Positions 47,301 through 60,458 of a stretch of DNA of 64,000 nucleotides are shown here, piece by piece. A program made the translations under genes and the position numbers. Origin of the DNA: Smittia aterrima. Its lineage: Eukaryota > Arthropoda > Insecta > Diptera > Chironomidae. Every line of letters starts with the position of its first letter. Position 1 is the stretch's first letter. Location: assembly GCA_033063855.1 (NCBI GenBank), contig CP093829.1, forward strand, positions 2,490,243 to 2,554,242. Direction: 5' to 3'. Under the pieces are notes generated by a model, which saw nothing but the letters and a program-made list of their open reading frames with translations, was not told where the DNA came from and made no database searches.

Positions 47301-50300
47301 TGTTGATCGATATCCTTAAGCAGATTCTCAGATTGAATTCCCTCTAAGCACGACAGGAATAGCTGATCAAAGAGAAGAACGAATCGCATAATTAAATGAG
47401 AGAAAATTTGTTTCGTTGACGAAAAGAAAATCCGTTGCTAAACTTGTTATCGTGAATTTTGATTTTTTGTTGCTGCTTTTAATTGAATTCTTATTGATTT
47501 TGCCATCATAATCATCAAAATTCACCCATCTCGGTTTATTAATAGTGAATCCAATTTGCCTCGACGTTGTTTACACATGTAAATCAATGGTTCAATGCCA
47601 ACGTCGTTTCATGTTGAAGAAAGTTCACATCGAACAACATCAATCTCTTTCTAAGAAAATGAGAAGTTGATGATGAACAAACATTGCATGATAATCTTGA
47701 ACGTTAACTGCCTTTGAGCAACGCCATGGCATGTGGGCGCGCGTATCGTTAATTCACGCATCGCAAGAGAGCTTTTAAGTAAAAGCGGAAAAGCGATGAA
47801 AATCAATATCTTTGAAGGCATCGTCACAAATCAATCAATGACACAGAAACAAATTCTCTCGTCACGGGAACGCAACATTAAGCATACGAGATAAGCAGGA
47901 AGAGAGAAAAAATTAGAAGCACTCACGTCAGTAACGGTTTGAATGGCATGAATGTAATCCACCTCTGTCGTCACCAATTCCCAAATCGCTGACTGAATTT
48001 TTGTATCCGTTTCGGAAATATCACACGCGTTAACAAAATCCCGCCATGACTGCGGCAAACCGTAAAGCGCATCTAGCGCTTCGTCTGAGTATTCAGAATT
48101 AACGTAGGAAGACTTCGATTTGGGAACGCCATTCCGCATATAATGATTCAGAAGTTCGCAGAGTTGGCTTTGCTGGGGATTCTGTTTTTTTGCAAAATAA
48201 ACAGGAAAATAACAATTTGTGAAGAGTCGATTGATTGGCAGAGAAATTGAATTACTTTAACTCCAAACAACTGTAGAGACCATCGTTGTTTTGTTTGCTT
48301 CGTTGTTTTCGTCGTATCCTCGACCGTCTCCTCTGTTGACGCCGATGTAAAAAGACGACTTGTCGTTGATCGATAACCAACCGATGCGGCTTTCTTCAAA
48401 ACATAATGACCCGACTTCTTCTGCACATTGTCCTTCTCTGTTACGAGAAGACAGTGACCTGCCAATACTCCGATGTCAGTGTTCACTTCCAAGGGACCGA
48501 AATATTGAGGGATTCCTTTAAGAACAAATAGACATTAATAAATTAGGGTGAAAACTTTTGGGTTAAGCAGATAAAATGAGATTATTTGCAATTTTTCACT
48601 TGAAAGCACCGCTAATGAAGTTAATGTAATTCGCCTTACCCAATTCATTTGAATTATTCACGCCGTAATCTATTACACTTATTTGTGTGAAGCTCAGGCT
48701 TCGTTGAATCATGGCCTGTCGTAATGAGTCTCTGCGAAATGGAAATGAAAGGTGGAGAAAAATGCGAAGAGATTAAACTTGAGAACAAAAAGAAAAAACA
48801 TTTTTCTCCTCGCGCAACGTCAGGTTTAATTATGGAATAAGAAATGTCTGCTCCTCGCTTCTTTAATGCGAGGCACTCAAACTGAAATTGCATTGTTCTC
48901 ACCCTAAAGCGATTCCTTTTGAGGCGGCTATAAATATTTCATCCTTGTCTTTGAACCCGTTCTCCGTATCAAAGCAAACGGAAAAATATTCTGAACTTGA
49001 CACCTGCGGGTTGAATAAATGAAATGAAATGAAAAAAAATTAAATTTGTAAGCGAAATGTTTTGTAGTTATTCGAGGAAAGCTTTTTGAAGTCGAGGATG
49101 ATGTACTTTATAATTTAAAGTAGCGTTTAGCTTCTAAGTGCTTGCAACGTTCCGCTCACGAAGCGAGAAAAATGAACTCAAATAAATAAAACGGAAAATC
49201 TTGTTTTCCTGCGGCGCCTAAGAAGATTTTCAACATAAATTTCGAATTTTCTCGAGGACTTCCAATGGAGTAGCGAGTTTAATGTAGATATTGATATTCG
49301 ACATGGGAGAGAGTAGGAACTGGCACGACTAATACCTGACCGGCATCTGGATAAAGCAAAAGCCTTTAAGAAGAAAAGCAGCTTATTGCACGCTAAACCT
49401 GGAAGCTTCCATCGAATCCTCTTCACTTCTGCACGATTGAGAAGAGAAAGAGATCGATCGATTACTTACTTGACTGCGAGCGAGTATTGGCTTCCGATTG
49501 TAATCTCGATGCAGAAATGATGAAGATTTCTTTTTAATTTGCGTTGATATCATCGAAAGGGAGTGATCCGCATGAGAATTAATGGTCGTCGATAGATTTG
49601 TACTGTCATTTGTAGCCTTAGTATCATTTTGATTGCTATTTGATGCGGTCGTAAATTTCGCGGTATGGGCAATTGTGCTCGATGCCTCATGATGAGGACT
49701 GTTTGCTGTCGCATTGGCCTCGCCATTAATTTTCTATTAACGCGCATTTTATTTTATTGCCATCGGGTGAAACGGCACGAGATGAAAGCACATTTGTCAA
49801 ATTGATTTTATGGATCGTATGTTCAATAATTTTTCGTTTGGTAATGTGAATGAAGAATCCAAGGGAAAGGTAAGCATTTGAGGAATTAGAGGAAGAGAGA
49901 GATAAAGAAAAGTTTGAAACAAACTCGCTTTTTGTAAAATATTTATCGACTTTATGGTTTGTTATGAAATTTTCGAATGAAACAAATTTTATTTTTACCT
50001 TTTCCGTAGATGAGATATTAATTTGAGGTTGAATTCGATCCAAGTGGTTTAAGCTTTTTGATTTTAGCTGCAAGCAATTGAAAGAGAGATTAATTCGTCA
50101 TAAACTGGTTTATGAATATAGAAGAGGATTTTATGGCTCAATTCAATTACACACAGCAATCCTGTTCGACATAAAAGCTCCGACAAACTTTTACAACGCC
50201 GCCGCCCTCAAGTCGAGCAAAAGGATGAATTTCAACTCGTTGAGTAATTTCATTAAAAATCCCTTTTTCTTATTTACCAAGAGCAAATACGAGAAAAGCA

Positions 50301-51854
50301 ATGAACTTAATTACAAATAAAGTCTGTAAACTCAGATTTCCGTCGACAAACTTTGATTTTAAATAAAAAAAAAGCTTTTTTCTGTAAACAAGCTTTTGAT
50401 TGAAGTCGTGCAATGTCAACTTCACTTAAAATTTTACAAATGAACAAACAAATTTGTAAATTCATAGAAAGTTTTCAGAAACAATCCTTCAACTTACATG
50501 AACTTGAATCTAAAATTCGTCGACGATTTAAAGGATGAAATCCCTCGAATCAAAATATTAAGAGAAAGGCAAACTTCGTCTGCAATCAGTTTTAATGCTT
50601 TTAAATCTTCGAGTTCGAGTGGGAAGAGCCTTAAAATATTTCCCACACGGAAGTTCTCTCTTACTACTAAAAATAAACTTTCAGAATATGAAAACGCATA
50701 TCATTTCGTATTTCCCTCGCTAAGAGGAAAGCCAGACACATTCAGAAATGATTCAGATTAAATTGGTTTAGGATAAAGTTGGAAAAGGCTGCCGAAGAAT
50801 TTTTCCATGCGACTTTACTACGAGGAATGCTTCGAGCGTTAAGAGGAAACTGAGACGTTTCCTTCTTTCTTATACTCACATGAAACATTTTATTAGTCGG
50901 AGGTGAAACTACCAAGCATATCTTCATTGTTGAGGCATTCGAAAACTTTTCTCGTTTATTTTTCAGCAGCTGCTCCTCCATTTCCTCGCAGTCCTTTGAC
51001 ACCGTCGTCGCCTTCTCACTCACAAAAAGCGACGCTGATTCGTTATCGTCGTCGATATTGAAGAAGTTTGTGTTTACTTCTCCGCCACCTTCATCCTCGT
51101 GTGCTGTTATTGCGTCGAAAGTGTCGTTTAGAAAAGGATTATTGCTATTGAACATGATCTGTCCACCGGAGTAGTCGCCCGATTGATTGGTTAAATTGAG
51201 ATTGAGGGATTGAGAAGTGGGCGAGTGTGCAAATATCGGCTGTTGTTGCGTTTGCTTAATATCACGTGCAGTAGATTTCTTTGAGCTTCTTGTGTCACCG
51301 TTAAAACTAAATAAGGACGAAAACATTGATTGCTCCAGCTGTTTCTTGGTGCTACCCTGCGAACAACATCCCGGTACACTGTTAACATTGATAAGATGAT
51401 AATTATTGCTCTTTTGGTCCACGATGTCCGATGATATTTGCGAGTCAATTGATTTCGATATTTGCTGTTGATAGGCCTGAGACGTTTGCAGCTGTTGCTG
51501 TCCCGATCTGTGCTCCTCATCCTTGCTATACTTAATCGTTATACTTGGCTTTCGATAAAGCGCTATCGCGGGCGTCGATGAAGAGGGTGGAAGTGATGAA
51601 GATGCGGTTTGGACAACATCGTTTGTTGACCAAAATTGTTGGTTGTGCGGATGGGGTGGAAATTGATCATTGTAGTTCTTCGTGGGAGATGAGCGAGTAT
51701 TTGATTGAACAGGGAAAATACTTGTTGAGGATGAAAGAAACGACGGATTAAAAGCGGAATCCAACTCGCACGGCGAGAGATTCTCGGGACTTCTAATCAG
51801 CTTTCGATGCTTTTTATCATTTCGTTGTTGCTCTGTTGATTTTTGGTCGCTCAT
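44376..51854 (-). CDS. RhoGEF with DH-PH domains, PLEKHG5-like
   Basis: This guanine-nucleotide exchange factor for Rho GTPases has sixteen exons giving 1245 residues in phase: 50880-51854, 49999-50067, 49470-49733, 48903-49003, 48640-48731, 48256-48515, 47927-48181, 47228-47362, 46868-47073, 46578-46698, 46010-46120, 45796-45942, 45551-45631, 45165-45471, 44713-45082 and 44376-44619. The first ~440 residues are Ser/Gln/Asn-rich and probably disordered. The DH domain runs from about 635 to 860 (IQSAIWELVTTEVDYIHAIQ ... LADILVRPMQRLTKYNLLLS). The PH domain runs from about 890 to 1010 (MDVHCFLLTDILLICKQTAK, VIRPFFMTDRLVV). A Ser/Asn/His-rich tail with an Ala run follows. The DH wording is closest to vertebrate PLEKHG5. 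Distal 5' exons may lie at 60459-61717. Confidence 0.9.
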
Positions 51855-54800
51855 GACTTCGCGAAAGGGAAGTTTAATTGTTTTTAATTAGCAATTTGTT
51901 GTTACGGTCATGTTATCAGCTTGTCGTTCACCCTCAGTCGGTAAAATTTCTTTTCAAACTGTAATTAAATTTAATGGAAACGTGATACTTGAGACTTTTC
52001 AGTTAATTAAACCATCGAAGGCGACGAAGAAGAAAACAACGTTCAATGCTCGAGACGGATTCCTAAGATTTTCCATTTTCATTTCTCACACCTCGTGATT
52101 ATCGGTGGGGCAAAAGGAGCTTCTAATTAGTCTGAATAATCGATTTATCAAGCGATAATGAATCAATGTCTTGGAACATTGTCGGCACCTAATTGGAAAC
52201 ATTTTTTTTATTCCACTGCAACGACTTTCATTTACGTTTTCTCATTTCCCGTTTATTCCCCTCGAGCAAAAAAAAAATGGATCTTGTTACTGCGTCTTAA
52301 GGAAAGAAAATTATTATGAGTTCGAATCGAAATGTGAAGCTCGTCACGAATCATTGTAATCGATGAGCATTAGGAACATAGAGCAAATTAAATTTACTTT
52401 GCTTTCGTTGCTCTCTCATTTGCTTGCTCATTGCCGTCTAGATTTATTCATGATCCTAACGATCCCATTTATACGGCACAAAAAAGAAACTAGAAATGCT
52501 AGGCAAATAAACGGCGTAGATTTTCGCGTAGTAAAGAAAATTGGTTTGCTTTTCTCTGTGGCTTTGGTTAAATTGGATTACTGAAAGTTGGGCTTTGATT
52601 GATGAATTTGGATCGAGTTGGAAATAATTACATTACAGCTGTTAAACTTTCAGTGAGATTGACGTGTTGAATTTTTTAACGAAATCGAAAGCCTCAAGAT
52701 CATTGGGCTTGTTTTGACTTGCGTGAAGCAGGAAATTAAATTTAGACTTTAATATTATTTCTGACGGTCCGTTTCTTGTTGGCAAATGATTTGTACATAA
52801 ATTTATTTAGTGGAACGAAGGCTGGCTTCGGAAAAAGGAAGGAAGGGTGCGAGAATTGAGTTTTCTTCAAATCTATTTTTAGCTTCACATTTTTAAGCAA
52901 CGACATGCGACTAAGTAGGTAGCGATAATAATAAAAAGAAAGCCATAAAATTCGAGGCAAAAGGAATCACGAAGGGAAGAAAAAAAAATGAATTTTACAA
53001 GAAAATGTGAGCTTACGGATTTTCACACTTGAGGTGAATAACGAAGGATCAGAAAAATTCCTGCTCGCGCATATTTTTCATTTCAATTAAGAACGCTCGA
53101 TGCCAAAAAACGGAAAATCAATTTTTGTGTCTAACAGGAGGAGGAAAGCTGGTAACACAAAACAGACAACTTAATTTGAAAGCTTCATGTTTCAAGTGCC
53201 TCGTGAAAGTTTTTTGAGATTCTCGAACTCTACAGAGCAGAAAATTGAAGTAAGCTCAACACGAAATTGTTTTCAAATAAAATTTCTCTGTCTTATCAAT
53301 GTTTTCAAATTTTTACCTTAATGAGAGTTATCTAAAATTTCCATAACTCAACAACCGCTTGACCTCACCCAGATCAACTTTCTTCATTATTTTGAACTTT
53401 TATTGTTTGCTCTTAAATTACGAAGCCAGAAATAAATTTTAAGTTCATAATTCACGAGAAAAGCTTTTCCCATCTCAACAATGAATGAATCTTCTACTCC
53501 ACTTCATTTTGCTCTGTCAGAAAAATCTTTACAATCTCACGTTTCTGTCTGATAGAAAATCGATTTGCCATTGATACAGGTTTTTGCTTTAATCCGAGAA
53601 ACATTCAACGTATAATAATATCGCATTCATATTTATGTAAGACTCGCCTTTCATGAATTTTCCGGTTTGGATGATTGTTTGACAAATGGATCCATATTTT
53701 GATTTATTATCTCGAGCCGAGGGAAAAGAAATATTGAGTCATTTTCCTTTCCCTCGTCAAACGCTTTCAGAGAAAAAATACTTAGCGTGATGGATCAAGA
53801 GAGAGGCGTCTAAATGTTTTTAAAACTTCAACAAAAAAACTCTAATAATCAGTTTCGACGAAACTAGTTTAGTTTGTTAAAGTCGAGTCCTCGGTAGTTG
53901 AACTTTGGAAATAATATGAGTGTATCAACTAATTAATCACCGAGGTGAAGCTTTATTTGCTTTCTTGTCGACGCTGCTCGAGAACATCGTCATTAGGAAA
54001 TATAATAAATGTCATCATGAGCTCTTCGAACGGAAACTTCAGAAAATGTTTTAGCTTACAAGCTCTTCAAATTAATTGTTACTCAGACGCAATCGGCCTT
54101 TCACTGCCTCTCTCTCTCTCTGCTGCTAATGAACATTTTAATGAATTGGCTTCTAAATATTTCATGAAGTCTTCCTCTAACTGTAACCACAAATGTTTCT
54201 GTTAAGCTTGTTAGCGAGTTGAAGGTTTGCATGCTTTGTTTTTCTTCCTGTTTTCCTACAAGACCACAGCCGCCTACTCGTGATACCTCCGCCCCCTCCA
54301 AAAAAAGAAACAAGCGTATTTCCGCTTGTGAATGTTGTGAAGGGACAGGAGGTTGAAGCAGCCTGAATGGCCATAAATTAACAAAGTTTCCATCACAAAA
54401 GCAATTCAACGTTTTTTCTATTTTTAGCGAACATTCTAGGGCGAAAGTTTGAGGCTTATAATCACGTTTAAAGGTGTCATCATTTATCAGCGTCAAATGT
54501 TTTTTTAATTAAAGAACTCGGCAATTTGGCACAAATTTTTCCGCATTAATAACGAGTTTTCGTGCCGCAGCTCGTTCAACATGAAGTTCAAGGTTGAAAG
54601 CGCTTGAAACATTTTAATTTTCTCATTCACAACTTGACTTCTCACTCAACCTCACTTAAACGTTCACGAGATTTTTAAATTGAAAATAAAATTAAAAGCG
54701 TTGGTGGACGATTGCTTTTCTTTTTAACATGAAAGGAGGGCGACTTGCTCTCTTTCCGTGGTTCAGGCAACTCCACCGCAAAGCAACATAATCATTCGAA

Positions 54801-57800
54801 AAGCTTTTTTACAACAGTAATCTCCATTAGAGCTGAACTACGTCATTAAAATCAATCTTGATAAACCAAATAGCGAGCATTTAACTCCCTTCAAGTGTCA
54901 ACAAAGCAGTCGTTATAGTAATTGAAGAACATCTAAGTCAAGCAAATGATAGCAAACTGTTCAAATAATGTTTTAATCGAACAACGTTGCGGAAATTACA
55001 AACATAATTGATGTTGAAGAGAGCTCAAGTTTATTAATTTATTTTCCAAGAAGACATTTCGCTCATTTCCCCATCAGCTTCAACAACTCGTCGCTTTGCC
55101 TTTAAAGCTAAAAAATACCTGAGGATGCCTTCCGGCATTTCTTTAGACGATAAAGAGCCAAAGAAAAACGAGAAGATTTGTGGAAAGTAAAAAAGAATGA
55201 AAAAACTTTAATCTCGGATAAAGAAAAAAGTTGAAAAAGCAGAGAGAAAAAATTCAAAGAATTTTACGTGCGAGTTCGTTCTCATATTTCACCCCCAACC
55301 GCTTTATTTCCTCTCGTGAACTTCTGCGAGAACTCTTTATGAGCACTTCTATTTTTAGACGTCGCATTGCTTCGTCGTGACAAAACTTCTTGAATTGTCT
55401 CGATGATTTCACTTTCACTTCGTAAAGCTAAAAGCCGAACTCATTTTGATAACGATTTTACTAAAATCATTTTCACAATAAGAGCGAGGATGATAATAGA
55501 AGCTTTGAAAGAAAAAAGGAAAGTTCAATGGAATTTCATTCAGTCGTTTGTTTCAGAGGATTCGTTCATTAAGGTTTTCCCTCAACAATAGCGTGAATTC
55601 CCCAAAGTTCGAACGAATCATTTCAGGACATTAATCAACATCGTTTCGCTCGAAGGTGTTCATAACTCGAAATTCATAATCTTGATAAATGAGCGAAACC
55701 GAATGAAAAATGTTGATTCATCGGAATTCGAATTCATTAGCTCGCAATTTTTCAACATTTTCAATTTTTTCGTTCTTGACTTTCCACACACTTTTCACTT
55801 CTTCTTATTTAGTCAAATAATTAATTCCGATCATGTTTTGATTAAGAGATTATCAGGATAATCGATTTAGAGAGGCGCGAAATCATTTCATTGATTTATT
55901 AAGAGAAGTCGAGCGTATTGACCGAAGTTTCTTTTGTTCTTTTCAAAGACTTCATTCAACGATTCGTTCGAGGCTAGAGCTTACTTTATCGATTGTTATT
56001 TTCACTTTGCACAACTCATGCGAAAAATTAGAAATGTCGATAAAATTTTCCTGACTTGACAAACTTTTCGATGCTGAAATCGAAGCTAATTAAGTTTCTG
56101 TTGATGAGAATTCTTCTGCAAGAGTTCTCCAATGAACAGATTGATGGAATTTCCATCAGCAGTATTCAAATTGAATTTTCCGGCTTTGCCCTTATCGATG
56201 GGAAAATCAGTTTTATTGTTTTCTCTTGTTTCCGTGTTGCGAAATCTCTTTCAAATGGGATTTAATATTCATTGAATGAAAGCTCCAAGCGTGATAAGAG
56301 GAAAATTCAATAGTCCACTCGACGCTGTCGGTCGATGATACTTCGGAGAAGCCAATGGAGCTTTCTTCTTATTCTTCTTCTTGTTCTTATTTTTTTATTG
56401 AAAACTCATCAATAATGGAAGCGACGATCCGAAGGGTCAACAAAGAAATTTGATTCCCCAAGGTTTCGAGTTCTGCACTCTCGACAAACTAATTTGTTCA
56501 TATTTTTATCCCTTCTCGATCTCAGAGACTGATAATGAACAACACGCAATAAGCGCATTTGTCAGAAACGTTAACTTTCGTTCGAATTTGCAGCGTAGTT
56601 CTCGACAATGCGATTTTCGTAGGAAATGTTGTCTGGCGAGCATTGTTTTCTTCGCTATCCGTGCTAATAATAAATTTAAATACTCACAGCACGAAATCAA
56701 CTTGGTCAAATCAAATTACGGCGTGGAAGCTTGAGACTATTGTAATATTTCGTGTATTTAATCCAATCATGTAGCTTAAATATTTTCTTCCGTTGTTTTT
56801 TAGCTAATAATTATAACGTCGAGCTCGAGCACAACATCACAATTGTTCAAACACTGAAAATACATGACAACATGTAATTATCTTCGCCTTTCCACCAAGC
56901 AATAAAAAAGAACGATAAACTTCTCAAACTTTGCTTCAAATTTCCTGCCTTGTAGTCTTAATTGCCTTTTTGTTCAATTATCGCGATGCTTTTTAAAGCA
57001 AACTTACACTTCACATCACTCTAGGCATCAATATTTCAAGGCTTTGCTCGTAAAATTTATTTATTTTTCTCTCTGAACGAGCATTCATCAATCAAGAAGC
57101 ATAAAACTAATTTGAAATCGATATTTTAAAGCACTTAAGCGGGAAACTAATATTTCACAATGATTTCGGAAGCGAGAGAGAAAGAAAGGCGAAGAAAACG
57201 GAGAAAAACTTTTCATGGCTGAGTAAACTTAATGGGGTCAAAGATAAAGGAAAATAATAGTCTCGAGGATCGGCAATGTGAGTTCGTTAGATGGAGAAGG
57301 GAAATTTAATTTGGGAAATTCATTTAAGAAGTTTCTCCGCCGCACCAGAACGGAAAATTTATGTGCAATGCAATTTCGAGCAAAAAATATTTCGTCGGTA
57401 GATCAGCACAATTGCTTATGCCTCACTCGAGTGCGGTCGAAATGTCTCTCACTCATCCCCTATCAACTCCCCTCCCGTTGCATGCCATGAAGGTAGAATA
57501 AAATCTTTTTATTTCGCTCCGAAACAAAATATCATTTCAGCACGCGGGGGAAAATTTAATGTTGTTTAGCATAATTTGCACATTAAAAAAATTTGCTGAA
57601 TTGTTGTTCGGTTTCATTTCATGAGCAGCATATTTTCCAAGGTATTTCCATGTATTTTTATTTATTTGGACGTGAGTTCTCTCGCGAAAAACAACAAAGG
57701 AGAAGTCTACGTGCTCCTTTCATGATCAGGCAATTTATTAATTTTTATTAAATCAAAACAAAATTATTTTTTTTACTTTTTTTTAAATCACAAAAAAAAA

Positions 57801-59402
57801 TCTTTCAAGATTTTCTTAAACTTTTTTTTTCTGTTCACTACTGAATTTCTCGGAATAATATTTTAGTTTCAAACTTTGTCTTTCTTATGTTCTAGAACAA
57901 CAACACGAACAACTAAAAACGCGACCGTTTCCGAGGAAAACCAAACGATGACTAACACGATGATTCGCTGAGAGCTTTCGTTTCGTCCTTTGCGAGCTTT
58001 TTTAACGAAAGACGAAACTTCGGGAGAATCATTTTCTTTCCTCGCAGAATAGTCACGTTGAACGAAACATTCCGTGCGAATGTAAACAATGTGACTCACA
58101 GAAAGTTCATGAAAATCAATAACGAATGATAAGTCTCGGAGATTATTTTTGAGCGGCGGGAAATGGCATGCGCTAGGAAAAGAATTCATTCATAGTTTTC
58201 TTTATTTATGTCGCAATGAGTTTCTTTTGAGAAGGAGCAGCCGTCTGCGTTGAGAAGAAAATCGTTTCACTTATTTATTTATGGCATGAAAATTGTTTCG
58301 ATTTTCTCTTAACATAAACTTCTTTGAAATTATTTGTTGAAGTTTCGAAATGCAATTTGCTTGTCTCATAACTTTCATAGATCCGACATTCGACATTAGA
58401 GCTTGTAGAGGAATTTTCGACAAAGAAAACATCTGAAGCATAACGAGTGAGTGAGAATTCAATTAGGATAAATTATTCAAAATGATTCATGCTCTACGAC
58501 AAGCTGAAGCGAGCAAGAGACTCGTATCGTTATAAAACAATTTTCGTGAATTACGATTTTGCTGTAAACCGTTTGGCCAAGAGCAGATTTCTTTTTCGCC
58601 ACATGTGTTCTTCGTAAAAATGCACAGCAAATGAGCTTAGAGCTAAAGCTTCTCACTAACAGGCGACATTGATACAAATTCTTTTGGTTCCATAGTTTTC
58701 CTTCCTCGACTTAATCTCCCTCGGATTATGAACCCCCAGCGATAGCAACGAAAATGAAGAAGAATCGCTTCCGTTTGCATTCATTTTGGAACTGAAATCT
58801 CCTCAGCTGCAAATAGAACGAGCAACAAATCTCTATTATGACAGCCAAATGGAATTTTCACCAACGAGCAAATCAAACGAGGGGTTTCGTCATCGTCATG
58901 AATAAGTCTCGTTTCACATGAAATTCCTGACGAATACGACGATTCAAATTGTGTCACGATTTATTTCTGCTTTCAAGCTGTTCAAGCGGCGAATATTTTC
59001 TTTCCACGAGAACGACGAAGCTTTCACAGTGAACACGATGCGTTATCTTATCGGGAAAAGCTTATCTTCTCAATCATTCACTTGTTGTTTGCAAACACAC
59101 GCAACTCCCAGAATTTTACATTTGACTTCAGATGTGTTCGTTATCTTATCTTTAGGTTATCGCCGTAAAAACGCTTTCGCAACATCTAACGACACTTCGA
59201 TAACGAGCACAATTCATTTTTCATTCGTACGTTGAAGTCAAAAGCAAGAAATCGCTTTCAGTGAAGCAAATATTTATTTGAAGGATTCCAAAAGGGAAAG
59301 ATAAAAAAAACTTTTACTTCTCTTGTCAAACCAGGAGCGACACTCTCAATCTGCCTTAAGTGCTGCTTGTGAATTTAAAAGAGAAACAGCAACAAGCTCA
59401 AC
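51855..59402. other. Long interval between the RhoGEF exon at 51854 and Snakeskin
   Basis: There is no gene I can support in 7.5 kb. An in-frame stop lies shortly upstream of the RhoGEF ATG at 51854, so this exon either starts translation or has an acceptor within the last ~40 bp. If the 60459-61717 exons belong to the same gene, this whole span is an intron. ORFs of up to 131 residues here have no domain sense. Confidence 0.5.
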
Positions 59403-60123
59403 ATGCCGTCTGTCGAGACAATCGCTACAATCTTCGTGAAAGTTTTCAAACTCGTAAGTTCTTGTAAATCCTCTGTCAAAGTTGAATGAAAGTGAATTTC
59501 ATAAGCTTCAATGAATCATTGAAAACTTTTGAGATCACCAAATAGGTGTGGTTGAAGTGATAAGAGCGGAATTCTAAGAATGTGTGGGTGACGCAACGAG
59601 TGACTAACTTTCAATTCCCTTTTAGGTACTCAACATCATAGTTTTGATTATCTACAGATTCGGTTATGGAGGTGACTTCCTGGGTATCGGTGGAACATGG
59701 AATTTGAATGAAGAGAAGTCTCCTGATGCAGAAATCATTGCTTCAGGAGTCTACGTCGGTTTCCTGATTTACACAAGCGTACAACTCTTCACTTATCTCT
59801 TCGGAACCACAAAACACAAACGTGAACTATCCGACACAATCATGAATGTTGTTGGTGTGCTCTTGTGGTTGGGAGTTGCTGGAACTGCACTTCATTATTG
59901 GCATGGATATCAACCTGTACATCAGTTCACAGCTGCGGCTTCCGAGCGAATGGTACGAACTCAATAATTGCCCTCGTTCATTATTCTAATCATTCCCTGA
60001 ACTTTCTTTTTTTAGATGGGTTTGATCATGGGATACCTGACGTTGATCATAGCCGCACTCTACTTAGCTGACTCGGTCCTCGCCTTCGTTCACTACGCCA
60101 AGAGTGAGAGCGATAAATATTAA
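59403..60123 (+). CDS. Ssk: Snakeskin, smooth septate junction protein
   Basis: Exons 59403-59453, 59626-59952 and 60016-60123 join in phase to 161 residues, the length of fly Ssk. Ssk is a four-pass membrane protein needed, with Mesh and Tsp2A, for smooth septate junctions in midgut and other endodermal epithelia. Matching stretches include MPSVETIATIFVKVFKL, the block FGYGGDFLGIGGTWNLNEEK, then SPDAEIIASGVYVGFLIYTS, FGTTKHKRELSDTIMNVVG, LHYWHGYQP and a last helix ending in VHYAKSESDKY. Four hydrophobic helices are visible, at roughly residues 11-27, 60-78, 92-111 and 127-150. The start ATG is the first in a short exon ending in GTAAGT. The gene faces, and may be nested within an intron of, a minus-strand gene. 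Confidence 0.93.
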
Positions 60124-60393
60124 AAGCTTCGACCTTTTCAACCTTTTTCCTGGTTCCCTCGGTCGGATCATAAAAATAATTTAAGAAGCCTCTTCGTGAC
60201 ACCTTCAGAGCCATCATCAAAATGCACACACACAATTTATAATCTTACGACTTAGTATAAGTAAAAATATTTTTCTTTTGTTTCTCTTCAAGATAACAAA
60301 AACTTTTTTGTAATCATAACTTTAAGGTTTTTTGTGAACAAAAACATTGTAGAGTAGAACACACACAGCCAGGGCCATAATGTAATTGAATTG

Positions 60394-60399
60394 AATAAA
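60394..60399 (+). terminator. Likely polyadenylation signal of Ssk
   Basis: An AATAAA lies 270 bp after the Ssk stop and 60 bp before the minus-strand exon at 60459. It is the first canonical signal downstream. Confidence 0.5.
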
Positions 60400-60458
60400 A
60401 ATGTGAATGACAGTTTGTTAGGAAAAACAACAAAAACAGAAAAGAGCTTTCGACTTAC

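Noticed and set aside
54101..54496. 131-codon minus ORF in the long interval
   Set aside because: It has low-complexity ends (RERERQ from a CT repeat), no domain, and no splice or start context. Treated as chance.
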